Positions 17,171 through 26,770 of a DNA stretch of 34,262 bases are shown here, one piece after another; position 1 is the first letter of the stretch, and the number at the start of each line of letters is the position of its first letter. This DNA comes from Chloroflexota bacterium (GTDB lineage: Bacteria; Chloroflexota; UBA6077; SHYK01): assembly GCA_016844585.1 (NCBI GenBank), contig JAERMM010000003.1:1-34262 (forward strand), given 5' to 3'. A program made the position numbers and the translations under genes. The notes under the pieces are model-generated. The model worked only from the letters and a program-made list of their open reading frames with translations. It was not told where the DNA came from and made no database searches.

Positions 17171-18871
17171 TCAGGCACGTTCCCACAGGTGGCTGTTGCG
17201 CGGCATGGTCCCCGAATCGCCGCCGGCATAGTCATCGAGCGCGAGCACGCCTCTGGCGACGGCAGCGCTGCTGACACGGAAATAGAGGGGGATCAGTGGG
17301 AGATCGTCTGCCAGGATGTCGCCCATCGTCTTGGCCAACGCCACTTGCTCGCGGTCGTCCACCGTCTCGTAGAGGCGGTCGATCAAGCCGTCGAGCGTTC
17401 GGTTCGCATAGTGGTTCTTGTTCTGGCCCGCCCAACGGTTTTGTAGTGTCGCATTTTGCCGGGAGTGGAAATAGACGAACACGCCGAGCCCGTTCGTGCG
17501 CCCGGTACTGGCCAGCCCCGGAAAACTCGCCCGGTCCTCGTTGTTGTCGATGACAGAATTGGTCCGTTCTCGTGCATCGATCCCCATCGCGCGGAACGAA
17601 TCAGCCACGATCGCACGCTCGCGAGCGTCACGCTCCTCTGCCAGTATCTCAATCTCCACCACCTGGGTCCGCAAATCCGCCAGGCGTCCGTCGGGTCCCT
17701 TCAGCCAGCCGGCCTCCGCCAGTTGACGGGCGGCTGCCGCCGGGTCGTAGGGGTACCGGCTGAACGGCTCTCCCGTGACCCGCCTACGTGGGTCCTTGGG
17801 CAGTAGGAAGCTATCGGCGCCGATATCGCTTAACCCCGGATAGAGGAACTCCCGTAGACTCTGCCGGTCAATAGCCTGGAACAGCCCGCGGCGGAGCCGC
17901 ACATCCTGACTCACCTCGACCGGCCGTGCCCACTGCGGGTCCATCTGAAAGTGATGGTAGTGCCAGCTCTGCGGTCGGTTGACAATTGTAGCAATGCCGG
18001 ACCGCTCCCACTCCTCCCGCAGCTTCGCAACCGCATCATTGGGCAGCGCGCCATCCGACGTCATATCGATGACTCCGGCGCTCACGTGCGCGACCAGCGT
18101 GTTCGCGTCGCCGATGCGGCGCACCAAGACGCGGTCGATCTTTGGGCGGCCCAAGAAGTAATCGTCGAAGCGCTCGAACATAAGGGTATCGATCCCGAAC
18201 TCCACCAGCCGGAATGGGCCAAGGTGCACCCACTGCGTCGTCCAGTAGGGCGAGTTCCTGAACGCTTCGACATCCCTGCTGAATAGATCGGCAAGCAGAT
18301 GGCTCGGGAACGGCCAGATGACTCGGTGGCCGATGTCCAGGGCTCCATAATAGGTGCTGTTCCAGGTAACAACCAGCGTCAGCGGATCTGGCGCGGTCAT
18401 GCTGTCAATGAGCTGCACCCACTTGCTAGCGCTGGTAGATGGCGTGTCGGGGTGTTGCAGCACCTCCCAGGTGAATAGGAGGTCATTGGCTGTGAACGGC
18501 GTCCCATCGTGCCACTTCACGTTGGCTCTCAGCGGCCAAACGGTGCGCATGCGGCCATCGGGCAGTACAGCAATCGAGCCATCGTCCAGAGAAGGGAGCT
18601 TGCTCGCGAGTCGCGCCTCCAAGCCGCCCACAGGATCGTTCGTCACCAGACCGTTGACGTGCATCTCCGTCAGGCCGGGGAGGCCACCTGTTGGGTTGGA
18701 CTGGTCGAAGGGCGCGAAGGTCGGCGTAACCCCCAGCACGCCCACCACGATGGTTTTCGGCGCGCTCGAGAGAGGCGCCGCGGTTGTGCCCACTGCTCCC
18801 GGACTCGGCGGGCCGCTGCAACCAACCAGCGCGGCAAGCGCTGCGCCGAGCGTGACCCGTCGTAGTCGCAT
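17171..18871 (-). CDS. ABC transporter substrate-binding lipoprotein, SBP_bac_5 (peptide/nickel) family
   Basis: Lipobox-like LAALVGCSG; NVKWHDGTPFTANDLLFTWEVLQHPDTPS; LADDLPLIPLYF. Confidence 0.9.
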   Translation of the reverse strand: MRLRRVTLGAALAALVGCSGPPSPGAVGTTAAPLSSAPKTIVVGVLGVTPTFAPFDQSNPTGGLPGLTEMHVNGLVTNDPVGGLEARLASKLPSLDDGSIAVLPDGRMRTVWPLRANVKWHDGTPFTANDLLFTWEVLQHPDTPSTSASKWVQLIDSMTAPDPLTLVVTWNSTYYGALDIGHRVIWPFPSHLLADLFSRDVEAFRNSPYWTTQWVHLGPFRLVEFGIDTLMFERFDDYFLGRPKIDRVLVRRIGDANTLVAHVSAGVIDMTSDGALPNDAVAKLREEWERSGIATIVNRPQSWHYHHFQMDPQWARPVEVSQDVRLRRGLFQAIDRQSLREFLYPGLSDIGADSFLLPKDPRRRVTGEPFSRYPYDPAAAARQLAEAGWLKGPDGRLADLRTQVVEIEILAEERDARERAIVADSFRAMGIDARERTNSVIDNNEDRASFPGLASTGRTNGLGVFVYFHSRQNATLQNRWAGQNKNHYANRTLDGLIDRLYETVDDREQVALAKTMGDILADDLPLIPLYFRVSSAAVARGVLALDDYAGGDSGTMPRNSHLWERA

Positions 18872-18914
18872 CGCATTCCTCCCGACGCTGTAATAGACCA
18901 CCGCTCTGTAGTTT

Positions 18915-19877
18915 CTAGCTCAAGTAGCCAGCTTCTCGCCAGTAGCGCTCGGCAGCCGGGTGGAGCGGAATCTTGAGCGGTCCGGCCTGGGAGTCGCGGC
19001 ACATCTCTGCCAGCGGAAGGTCCCGCGGCTCCTGCCAGACGATGTTGGACTTCCGCGCGTCCAGCGCCTGGCAGAACCGATAGATCAGCTCGTCGGGCAC
19101 GTCCGCGTGCGTGTACACCGGCCAGCCACTGAAGTCCAGCGCAGGAATGTCCGCCGGCAGGTTGGGGAACATCGCCTTCGTGATCGGCGAGCGGTGGAAC
19201 CCGATGTCGTCCATGGCTTGCAGAACGGGCTCCTCCAACGGCAGCAGATGCATCTCCAGCTCGTCGAGCTGCGGAATGAGCTGTAGCACGGCCTCGTCGA
19301 AGATCGCGTCGACCTCGCCGCTGGTCACCTTCGCGGTGCGGGTTGGCCGATACGACATTTCGGAGTCGGGTACGATAGCGCCGCCCCACGAGATCACGTC
19401 CTCCACGCTGAACCCGTAGCACTTGAGCACCTCGTTCACGTACAGGTGGGTCGCGTGATCGGGCTGCGCGCGGAGCGATATGCGGAGTGGGTAGCGGCGC
19501 TCTTTGACCTCCGCGAGCGAGCCGAGCCCGGTCCGGTTGGCCACCGCGAACACCATCCAGTCGAGCGATGGGATGACCGTGATGGCGCGGACCGGAACCG
19601 GCTCGGAGAACGGCCCCTTGCCTCGGTAGCCGGCCGCTAGCGGGCCGGCCGGGTTCATGAGCGCGACGTCAACCTCGCGGGCGGCTACCTGGTTGATCAC
19701 CCGGTAGGAGTCGCTGCCGAAGAGCGCGAGCCCCCAATCCTCCTTGCCCTGCCGGCGCATCTGGACCAGCGATTGGTTCATCGAAAAGCCGGTCGGACGA
19801 ATCATCTCGGCCGCCGTCTCCAGAATCAGCGAGGACCGCGTCTTGGCTGGCACTTGAGTGGTTGGCCTCTCATCCAT
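18915..19877 (-). CDS. TAXI-family TRAP transporter solute-binding-like protein without obvious signal peptide
   Basis: VDVALMNPAGPLAAGYRGKGPF, SGEVDAIFDEAV, HPAAERYWREAGY; N-terminus MDERPTTQVPAKTRSSL is not hydrophobic. Confidence 0.7.
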   Translation of the reverse strand: MDERPTTQVPAKTRSSLILETAAEMIRPTGFSMNQSLVQMRRQGKEDWGLALFGSDSYRVINQVAAREVDVALMNPAGPLAAGYRGKGPFSEPVPVRAITVIPSLDWMVFAVANRTGLGSLAEVKERRYPLRISLRAQPDHATHLYVNEVLKCYGFSVEDVISWGGAIVPDSEMSYRPTRTAKVTSGEVDAIFDEAVLQLIPQLDELEMHLLPLEEPVLQAMDDIGFHRSPITKAMFPNLPADIPALDFSGWPVYTHADVPDELIYRFCQALDARKSNIVWQEPRDLPLAEMCRDSQAGPLKIPLHPAAERYWREAGYLS

Positions 19878-19998
19878 CGTCGACCCCCCTTAGCTCCCCT
19901 CAGTCCTCAGTCCTCAGTGGGGAGGGCACCAGTTTACGCCGATCCGCCAATTGCGGCCTTCCGACCCGCCGCATATACTCGGCCAATCCACATCTACT

Positions 19999-20034
19999 CC
20001 TCTCTCACCGCAGTGGGAGAGGCTGGGTGAGGGC
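19999..20034. repeat. Dispersed hairpin repeat, copy 2 (cctctctcaccgcagtgggagaggctgggtgagggc)
   Basis: Matches copy 1 at 5740-5775 with few differences. Confidence 0.8.
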
Positions 20035-20074
20035 CCCCCGGCTTCTGCCGCCAATCCCGTTTGGAGTAGGTCAC

Positions 20075-22375
20075 ATGGCTCCCGCTGTCTCTGTTATTGG
20101 CCAGGCCTTCCCTCGCGTCGAAGGGCACGACAAAGTGACGGGCGCAGCCGCGTACACAGCGGACGTCGTCCCGTCAGGTCGGCTCTGGGGAAAGCTGCTG
20201 CGCAGCCCGCTCCCGCACGCCCGCATCGTGTCCATCGACGCATCAGAAGCCCGACGGCTTCCCGGCGTTCGGGCTGTCGTGACGGCGGCTGACCTTCCGG
20301 CGCTGCTGATTGGCCGGGCTGCCAAGGACCAACCGCTGCTCTGTCACGATCGCGTTCGATTCGTTGGCGACCCGGTGGCGGCAGTGGCGGCCGATGATCC
20401 CGAGATCGCGGAGCAGGCGCTCAACCTCATCGAGGTCGAGTACGAGGAGCTGCCAGCGATCTTCGATGCGGTCGAAGCGCTCAGGGACGACACCCGGCTG
20501 GTCCACGAGCATCCGGAGAGCTACCGAGGAAGGCCGAAGGGCCTCCCAGATCTACCCAATCTCCAGTCGTACACCTGCTGGGAGGTTGGCGACGTCGACC
20601 GAGGGTTCGCCGAGGCGGACCAGGTGTTCGAACAGACCTTTACCACGCAGCGCGTCCACCAACTCTATCTCGAGCCGCATACCTGCACGATCGGCGCAGA
20701 CGATTCTGGTCGCCTCCAGGTCTGGGCAAGCAACAAGATGCCCTACGCGGTGCGGCGTTGGGTGGCTGAAGCCGCCGTCCAATCCCTCGACGACGTCATC
20801 GTGAACCCGGTGCGCATAGGTGGGGACTACGGCGGCAAGGGCGATCATCTGAACCTGCACCTGTGCTGCTTCCTCGCAAAGATGACCGGCCGTCCAGTGA
20901 CGATGATGCTTTCGTACGTCGAAGAGCTGACCGCGGCGAATCCGCGTCATTCCGCCACCATCGTGCTGCGGACCGGCATGAAGAGCGACGGGCGCCTCTG
21001 GGCGCGGCACGCCCATCTGGTATTCGACGGCGGCGCCTATGCAGGCTACAAGCCGCACCCGACCGGCGGGCTTGGAGGCGCGGACAAGAGCGGCGGCCCC
21101 TACCGCATCCAGCATTCGAAGATCGAGAGCTTTGTGGCCTATACCAACTCGGTCCCCGGTGGACACTACCGCGGACCCGGCTCCGTGCAGTCGCTATTCG
21201 CGGTGGAATCGCATATGGATACCATCGCGCGGGAGATGGGCATCGACCCCATCGAGCTTCGCCTCATCAACGCGATTCAGGATGGCGACCGTGCACCGGA
21301 TGGTCATCACTGGACCAAAATCCTCTTCACGGAGACGCTGCAGCGGGCAAGCCAGGTGAGCGGTTGGGACACACCGAAGACCAGCCCCAGCATTGGGCGC
21401 GGTGTGTCGGCCGGCTACCACCACATCGGAAACGGCGAGGCGGGCGCCGCCATCGAACTGGGCGGCGATGGTTCGGTCGCCCTGCTCACGGCGACGCCGG
21501 ACACCGGCACCGGAAGCCATTCGATCTTCGGGCAGTTCGTTGCCGAGGTGCTGCAGCGGCCGGTCGAGGAGGTGGCGGTGCGGCAGGCGCCGACGGGCCT
21601 GGTGGCCAATGACAGCGGCGTTGGCGCAAGCCGGGTTACCAACGTTGCAGGCCACGCGACGATGAAGGCGGCGGAGCAAATGCGCGAGGCGCTGCTGGAG
21701 ACAGCCGCTGGCCTGCTCGAGTGCGCGCCGAGCGAAGTCGAGCTGCGCGATGGGATATTTCGCGTCAGCGGTCAATCGACGGGCGGGCTCACCTGGTCCG
21801 AGATCGCTCAAGCCGTGACGCGCCAACATGGCGACCCCTTCCAGGTGAAGGCGACCTACGCTACAAAAGAGGAGATGCAGGAGAAATCGTTTGTCGTGCA
21901 TCTGGTCGAGGTGGAGGTGGACCGCGAAACCGGCGCCGTTTCCGTGCTGGGGATCACCACGGTCGACGAGGTTGGGCCCATCATCAATCCCACGAACGTC
22001 CAGGGACAGCTCGAGGGAGGGCTCGCGCAGGGCCTCGGGTTTGCCCTCATGGAGCACCTTCCAACCGAGGACGGCCGCGTCACGGCGGTGGGCCTGCACG
22101 ACTACAAGATCCCCACGATTCGTGACATGCCACCGCTGCGCACGGTGCTGATCACGGGCGGCGAAGGGCCGGGGCCGTTTGGGGCGAAAGCAGTCAGCGA
22201 GCTGACGATCTCCTCGATCGCGCCAGCCATCGCCAACGCGGTCTACGACGCCGTGGGTGTGCGCATCACCGACCTGCCGATCACCGCGGAAAAGGTCTAC
22301 CGCGCGTTGAACGAGGCTGAGCATACCAGGGGCCGGGCGGATCGAGCGACCTCGACAGCCAATCGCACGCTGTAG
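20075..22375 (+). CDS. Xanthine dehydrogenase/aldehyde oxidase-family molybdopterin-binding (large) subunit
   Basis: FPRVEGHDKVTGAAAYTADV; VRIGGDYGGKGD; GPGPFGAKAVSELTISSIAPAIANAVYDAVGVRITDLPITAEKV. Confidence 0.93.
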   Translation: MAPAVSVIGQAFPRVEGHDKVTGAAAYTADVVPSGRLWGKLLRSPLPHARIVSIDASEARRLPGVRAVVTAADLPALLIGRAAKDQPLLCHDRVRFVGDPVAAVAADDPEIAEQALNLIEVEYEELPAIFDAVEALRDDTRLVHEHPESYRGRPKGLPDLPNLQSYTCWEVGDVDRGFAEADQVFEQTFTTQRVHQLYLEPHTCTIGADDSGRLQVWASNKMPYAVRRWVAEAAVQSLDDVIVNPVRIGGDYGGKGDHLNLHLCCFLAKMTGRPVTMMLSYVEELTAANPRHSATIVLRTGMKSDGRLWARHAHLVFDGGAYAGYKPHPTGGLGGADKSGGPYRIQHSKIESFVAYTNSVPGGHYRGPGSVQSLFAVESHMDTIAREMGIDPIELRLINAIQDGDRAPDGHHWTKILFTETLQRASQVSGWDTPKTSPSIGRGVSAGYHHIGNGEAGAAIELGGDGSVALLTATPDTGTGSHSIFGQFVAEVLQRPVEEVAVRQAPTGLVANDSGVGASRVTNVAGHATMKAAEQMREALLETAAGLLECAPSEVELRDGIFRVSGQSTGGLTWSEIAQAVTRQHGDPFQVKATYATKEEMQEKSFVVHLVEVEVDRETGAVSVLGITTVDEVGPIINPTNVQGQLEGGLAQGLGFALMEHLPTEDGRVTAVGLHDYKIPTIRDMPPLRTVLITGGEGPGPFGAKAVSELTISSIAPAIANAVYDAVGVRITDLPITAEKVYRALNEAEHTRGRADRATSTANRTL

Positions 22376-22480
22376 TCGCATTTCGTCGGCGATACCGCAA
22401 CGGAGAATGGAACGCCCAGAGACATGATAGATCGACCCATGGTCCCTGTGGACCAACGCAATGTCTGTGAGCTACTGGTT

Positions 22481-22861
22481 TTAGTTCGGTGCCCAGCGGC
22501 CATGCTCGCGAATCGCATCGTACATGGTGTCTGGCGCCAGGTCGGCGCCATTCGGCCATTGGACGGCCCCCATCACAACTGCTGCTTGTGCGAAGGCTAA
22601 GGGGTCGCGGAGCGACTCGAACACGGTCCCTACCACTCTCGGATCGGTGAGGAAGCCGCCCAGGTCGACCTCGCCCGCGGTTCCATCGACGAAGGAGACT
22701 CGCAAGCGCATGTTGGGCAGCGGCTCGATCGACACAACCCGCCAGGGCACAGTGTGCCGAATGGTTGGGACTACGGCAGCGGTTGAACCGGTTTCGGGGG
22801 TTGTAGCTGGCTGCACAGATTCCAGTCCTCCATCAGATCGTCTCGATGGTCGTCCGCCCAC
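22481..22861 (-). CDS. DUF2442-family protein; functional start probably near 22750 (GTG)
   Basis: WRVVSIEPLPNMRLRVSFVDGTAGEVDLGGFL...VQWPNGADLAPDTMYDAI. Confidence 0.78.
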   Translation of the reverse strand: MGGRPSRRSDGGLESVQPATTPETGSTAAVVPTIRHTVPWRVVSIEPLPNMRLRVSFVDGTAGEVDLGGFLTDPRVVGTVFESLRDPLAFAQAAVVMGAVQWPNGADLAPDTMYDAIREHGRWAPN

Positions 22862-23031
22862 TCCAGGACGAGTGCCATCGCCCGGCGAGGGAGGGAGCCG
22901 CGGAGCACGCGAAGGTCTCGCAAATCGACGAGCGCCTCGTGCTCTCCGTAGAGCGCATGAAAATGCGGCGGGCCATGCTCATCCCAATACATCTGAATAA
23001 CGATACCGTAGAACATGCTGATCGTCGGCAT
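22771..23031 (-). CDS. DUF4160-family protein
   Basis: MPTISMFYGIVIQMYWDEHGPPHFHALYGEHEALVDL. Confidence 0.85.
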   Translation of the reverse strand: MPTISMFYGIVIQMYWDEHGPPHFHALYGEHEALVDLRDLRVLRGSLPRRAMALVLEWADDHRDDLMEDWNLCSQLQPPKPVQPLP

Positions 23032-23129
23032 GTAGCTCTCACACGGTCTTGAAGCTCGTGACGGGTCGGTCCTGCACAACGGATCATTCTGTTGCTTTGG
23101 AGCATGCGCCGATCATACATCGGCCGCGC

Positions 23130-24122
23130 CTACGGCCATTCAGTCCCGACGCCGATCTGGCGTGCACGCTCGCAGGCGAGGGAGGGCACCGCTACGTCCC
23201 AGGTGGCCGACGACCTCGAGGCGTAGGTGATGAGCTGGTCGGGCCTTTCCCGTCCGGTCGCCTTGCCGATCAGGATCTCACCGATCTCGACGAGATTGTC
23301 TGCCGAGATTCGCCCCTGATCCAGCAGGGTCGCAAAGGGCTCGCGTGGCTGCTTGAGATCGCGCAGCAAACGGACTGACGTGGTGACGATACGCGAATCT
23401 AGTGCGGTGGCCTCGTCGATCTCGCCGCTGGAAAGGGTAATCACCGTCGCGCCGGGCGACAGCCAATCGCGATGCACCACTGGCGCGCTGGCAGTCGTGG
23501 CCGAGAGCACGACGTGGGCGCCCTCGATCGCCTCTTCCGCCGAGGAGCATCCGATCACCTCGATCCGCAGCAGGTCCGCCATCTCGCGGGCGAACCGCGC
23601 CACATTCTCTGGAGTCCGGCTGTAAACGCGCACCCGGCGGATGGGGCGAACCGCGCATACCGCGGCCAGCTGGCCAGAGGCGATCTTTCCTGTCCCGATC
23701 ATGGCCAGCTCGCTGGCTTCGGGAATCGCCAGATGGCTGGCGGCAAGGCCGGTTGGCGCCGCGGTGCGGACGTTGTTCAGATGGCCGTCCTCGAGGATCG
23801 CGACCATGCCCATGTCATCGAAGGCGTAGACGGCCGTGACCCCGTGGAGCCTCCTCGACCGATCCGCTGCCGGCCTGGAGATGGAAGGGCCGTACGTATA
23901 CGTGCGCACCGCTGCGCCAACACCATCTACGATTGCCCCGGAGACGACCAGGTTGCGCCGAACGGCGTCGTCACCGCGGTAACCGATGGACGCACGCGGG
24001 TGTACGCTCGTCCGTCCCAACGCGCGAGCGATCTCCGCGCGCTCCAGGGCGGCGATTGCATCTCCCATGCACGCCGGCAAGGGCAGGGCCCGTTGAACGT
24101 CCTCGTCGGTCAGCAGCAGCAT
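23130..24122 (-). CDS. Ornithine cyclodeaminase family protein
   Basis: LNNVRTAAPTGLAASHLAIPEASELAMIGTGKIASGQLAAVCAVRPIRRVRVYSRTPENVARFAREM; closely similar to 7520-8503. Confidence 0.88.
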   Translation of the reverse strand: MLLLTDEDVQRALPLPACMGDAIAALERAEIARALGRTSVHPRASIGYRGDDAVRRNLVVSGAIVDGVGAAVRTYTYGPSISRPAADRSRRLHGVTAVYAFDDMGMVAILEDGHLNNVRTAAPTGLAASHLAIPEASELAMIGTGKIASGQLAAVCAVRPIRRVRVYSRTPENVARFAREMADLLRIEVIGCSSAEEAIEGAHVVLSATTASAPVVHRDWLSPGATVITLSSGEIDEATALDSRIVTTSVRLLRDLKQPREPFATLLDQGRISADNLVEIGEILIGKATGRERPDQLITYASRSSATWDVAVPSLACERARQIGVGTEWP

Positions 24123-24252
24123 CGAACGCCATCTCGTGGGTCACTTGTCATGGACATCACGACAGCATTGGCCCGTCGCTCCGGTGAATACCTGCATGCG
24201 TCCGTGCCGTCGTCCCGGTGGACATCGCCATGCGTCGGCGCCGTCGTCCGGT

Positions 24253-24276
24253 AGCGGGGGCTCGCCCCCCGCCGCT
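24253..24276. terminator. GC-rich hairpin downstream of the VOC gene pair
   Basis: agcgggggctcgccccccgccgct; no clear U-tract. Confidence 0.4.
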
Positions 24277-24350
24277 GAGCCCAGCCTGCACACATCCCGC
24301 GGAAAGGGACAAGGCCCCTCCGGACAAAAAGGCCTGCGGACGAGCGAACG

Positions 24351-24941
24351 CTATGAATCCTCGCTTGTCTCAGGCGGCGGCCATGTGTCGTGGCGGTAGA
24401 TGAGGTTCCAGTAGTTGTACGTCCCGCGCCACGCGGTGTCGTTCATCGGGTAGTCCCAGGCAACCAGCTCGAGCTGGTTGCCGTCGGGGTCGAGGAAGTG
24501 CAGCTCGACCCTGGTTGGTTCACCTGCCTCGTGTGCCGAATGCGTGTCGCGAAAGACAAGCGCGTTCGGCACGCCCCATTCGGTCAGGTGCTCCATCCAG
24601 GTGTTGACGTCGCCGCCTGGAATTGCGAAGCCCCAGTGGGGATTTGCCGTGTCTGGCGGGTTCCAGCCGAAGCGCTGCTCCACCAGGCAGACGTCCACGC
24701 CGGGGGCAAGGCGCATCCGAATGGAGGGGCGGGCCTGTAGCCCGACCTCCGTACAGCCGCGCTCCATGACGTCTCCCCCGACCACATTTGTATAGAACAG
24801 CTCCGCCTTCTCCAGGTCGCGGACCGGAAATGTGAAGCGGTCCAGTCCTTCCAGGTCGAGCGGCTCGGCGACCCGCCCGTAGTGCAGGCCCTCGAGCTCG
24901 CGTCGACCTGGGACCGTCTGCGCGTCGTCGCGTAAGTGCAT
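24351..24941 (-). CDS. VOC (glyoxalase/bleomycin resistance/extradiol dioxygenase) superfamily protein
   Basis: LDRFTFPVRDLEKAELFYTNVVGG; VELHFLDPDGNQLELVAWDYP. Confidence 0.85.
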   Translation of the reverse strand: MHLRDDAQTVPGRRELEGLHYGRVAEPLDLEGLDRFTFPVRDLEKAELFYTNVVGGDVMERGCTEVGLQARPSIRMRLAPGVDVCLVEQRFGWNPPDTANPHWGFAIPGGDVNTWMEHLTEWGVPNALVFRDTHSAHEAGEPTRVELHFLDPDGNQLELVAWDYPMNDTAWRGTYNYWNLIYRHDTWPPPETSEDS

Positions 24942-24942
24942 C

Positions 24943-25506
24943 TCAGACTCCTTCTGGACGGGTCGAGCCGTCCGGCACCATGGCTCGCCAGTCCTGCCAC
25001 GGGTAGGACAGCGCCATCGGATCGAAGGGCCCGACGTGCAGATCCGAGCGGTATGGATAATGGTCGCAAGCGACCTCGAGCTGGTTGCCGTCGGGATCGC
25101 GGAAGTAGGCCGACGCGCGCACCCGATCGCCAGCATCGCCGGGCGCCGGTGTGACGACGACGTGTGGCACGTTTGCCGCGTCGAGCCGGCCGAGGAGCGC
25201 ATCCATCAGCGCGGCGCTCTTGATGCGGAAGGATCTGTGCGGGTGGAGCTGGTCGGGCGCGGGTTGGCCCCAGGGCTGGAGGTACAGCACCATGTGCCCG
25301 TCCTGGTCGAAGAGCTGAACGGCCGCGTGGGCGCCGGCTTGCCCCCTGGGGCGTGCGCGCTCCCACACCGGCCCCAGCGTAACCACCCCGCCGAGCACCT
25401 CCGTGTAGAACTTGATCGCCACGTTGAAGTCACGGATTGGCATCGTGAAGTGGTCGAGCCGGTATAGGCGCAAATCCCGATCCGCGGCGCTCTTTCGTTC
25501 CGTCAC
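24943..25506 (-). CDS. VOC superfamily protein
   Basis: LYRLDHFTMPIRDFNVAIKFYTEVLGGVVTLGP; AYFRDPDGNQLEVACDHYP; 1-nt gap to the next VOC start. Confidence 0.87.
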   Translation of the reverse strand: MTERKSAADRDLRLYRLDHFTMPIRDFNVAIKFYTEVLGGVVTLGPVWERARPRGQAGAHAAVQLFDQDGHMVLYLQPWGQPAPDQLHPHRSFRIKSAALMDALLGRLDAANVPHVVVTPAPGDAGDRVRASAYFRDPDGNQLEVACDHYPYRSDLHVGPFDPMALSYPWQDWRAMVPDGSTRPEGV

Positions 25507-25723
25507 GCCCCAACTCCCTCGTAGTTCGCTTCCTGACCGTCGCCGGCGATTATACGCCGCTCCTGTTTAGCCGATGGCCAGTCGGTACCCGGGACGTCGG
25601 CTGAGGCGCAGCCGCGTTTCAGGATTGCTCACTGGTGGCGATTGACACGCACCGAGTTGTTGGAACATACATATGGCGCCAGGAGTAGCACTGGGAAACG
25701 CACATAAGAAGGAGTCATTTCAA

Positions 25724-26158
25724 GTGCTTGGGATGAGAACCTACACTCAAGACTACATAGACGCATGCCGATCGAGAGTTGACTCAGCTCTCTCCGTCTA
25801 CAGAAACCTGGTCATGGCAGCGAGAGATCATCCGAGCGATAAGACGCTGCCTGACCCCAGGCTGGAAGCTTTCGAAGCCACTTTCTTCAACAACATGATT
25901 CTCGTTCTGGATTATTTGTTTGTTCATAGACTCAGGACAGTTGAAGGAAAAGATGGCAATCCATTGAACGAAGTGCGGGTTATGGCGAATTCAATGCTCC
26001 TTAACAACAACATCATGAGTGCGGATAAGTCAATTGCGCTGTCTGCCGCAAAATCACTCTTGAAGCATCAAGTCGGAGACGAAATCAAGCTGAGTGAGGC
26101 CGACTTCCGGCTCATCTCCAAAGCATTCTTTGCCGAGATTGAACGGAAGTATCTGTAG
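25724..26158 (+). CDS. Hypothetical protein, visibly lower GC than flanks
   Basis: GTG start with AAGGAG 9 nt upstream; MRTYTQDYIDACRSRVDSALSVYRNLV...VHRLRTVEGKDGNPLNEVRVMANSMLLNNNI. Confidence 0.72.
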   Translation: MLGMRTYTQDYIDACRSRVDSALSVYRNLVMAARDHPSDKTLPDPRLEAFEATFFNNMILVLDYLFVHRLRTVEGKDGNPLNEVRVMANSMLLNNNIMSADKSIALSAAKSLLKHQVGDEIKLSEADFRLISKAFFAEIERKYL

Positions 26159-26352
26159 CGCGCGGGCCATGTCGTCATCCTGGCGCGGTGTCTGGCCATG
26201 GGCAGATAGCCCCATGCCATGAACTGAGGTTGGAGAGCCGGCTCGTTGCGAAAGGCCAGGAAGTAAAGGTACTCGGGAGCGAGGTCCGCTCGACAGCCGT
26301 GCGGATAAACGAGAAGGCAGCGGCCACCGACGTGAGTGACCCTTGCTGATGG

Positions 26353-26424
26353 AGCCGACGGGGGGATTCGAACCCTCGACCTGCTGTTTACGAAACAGCT
26401 GCTCTACCACTGAGCTACGTCGGC
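26353..26424 (-). tRNA. tRNA-Thr (anticodon CGT)
   Basis: GCCGACG acceptor paired with CGTCGGC; anticodon stem GCTGT/ACAGC with loop TTCGTAA; T-loop GGTTCGAATCC. Confidence 0.96.
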
Positions 26425-26490
26425 AAGGGAGTTCGAGTATACCATTTGACCAGAATCACCCTGGCGAATGGGCCTTTGCGGAGGTGTGCT

Positions 26491-26724
26491 TTGGCCACTG
26501 CGTACGTGCTGATCAAGACGCGGGTTGGCGAGACGGCGTCGGTGAAAGAGAAGCTAGCGAGTCACGCGCACATCCGCTCAGCGGATGTGATCATCTGGCC
26601 GTACGACATCATCGCCCACGTAGAGGCCGATGACCTCAACGCAATTGGCACGGTGGTGATGCGGTTTGTGCACGAGCTCGCAGGCGTGGAGAACACGATT
26701 ACCTGTCCGGTCATCGACGCGTAG
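26491..26724 (+). CDS. Stand-alone Lrp/AsnC ligand-binding (RAM) domain protein
   Basis: ATAYVLIKTRVGETASVKEKLASHAHIRSADVIIWPYDIIAHVEADDLNAIGTVV; TTG start with GGAGG upstream. Confidence 0.8.
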   Translation: MATAYVLIKTRVGETASVKEKLASHAHIRSADVIIWPYDIIAHVEADDLNAIGTVVMRFVHELAGVENTITCPVIDA

Positions 26725-26770
26725 CTGCCCTTATCTGAGCCCTTCCCTCTGCAGCAGGAGTAGGGCGGGC

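Noticed and set aside
21194-22456. 420-aa minus-strand ORF opposite the intact Mo subunit
   Set aside because: Shadow ORF of high-GC coding DNA; no recognisable domain and the plus strand is clearly coding.
26054-26410. Protein ORF MVEQLFRKQQVEGSNPPVGS
   Set aside because: Start lies in the antisense/sense sequence of tRNA-Thr, a common false ORF.
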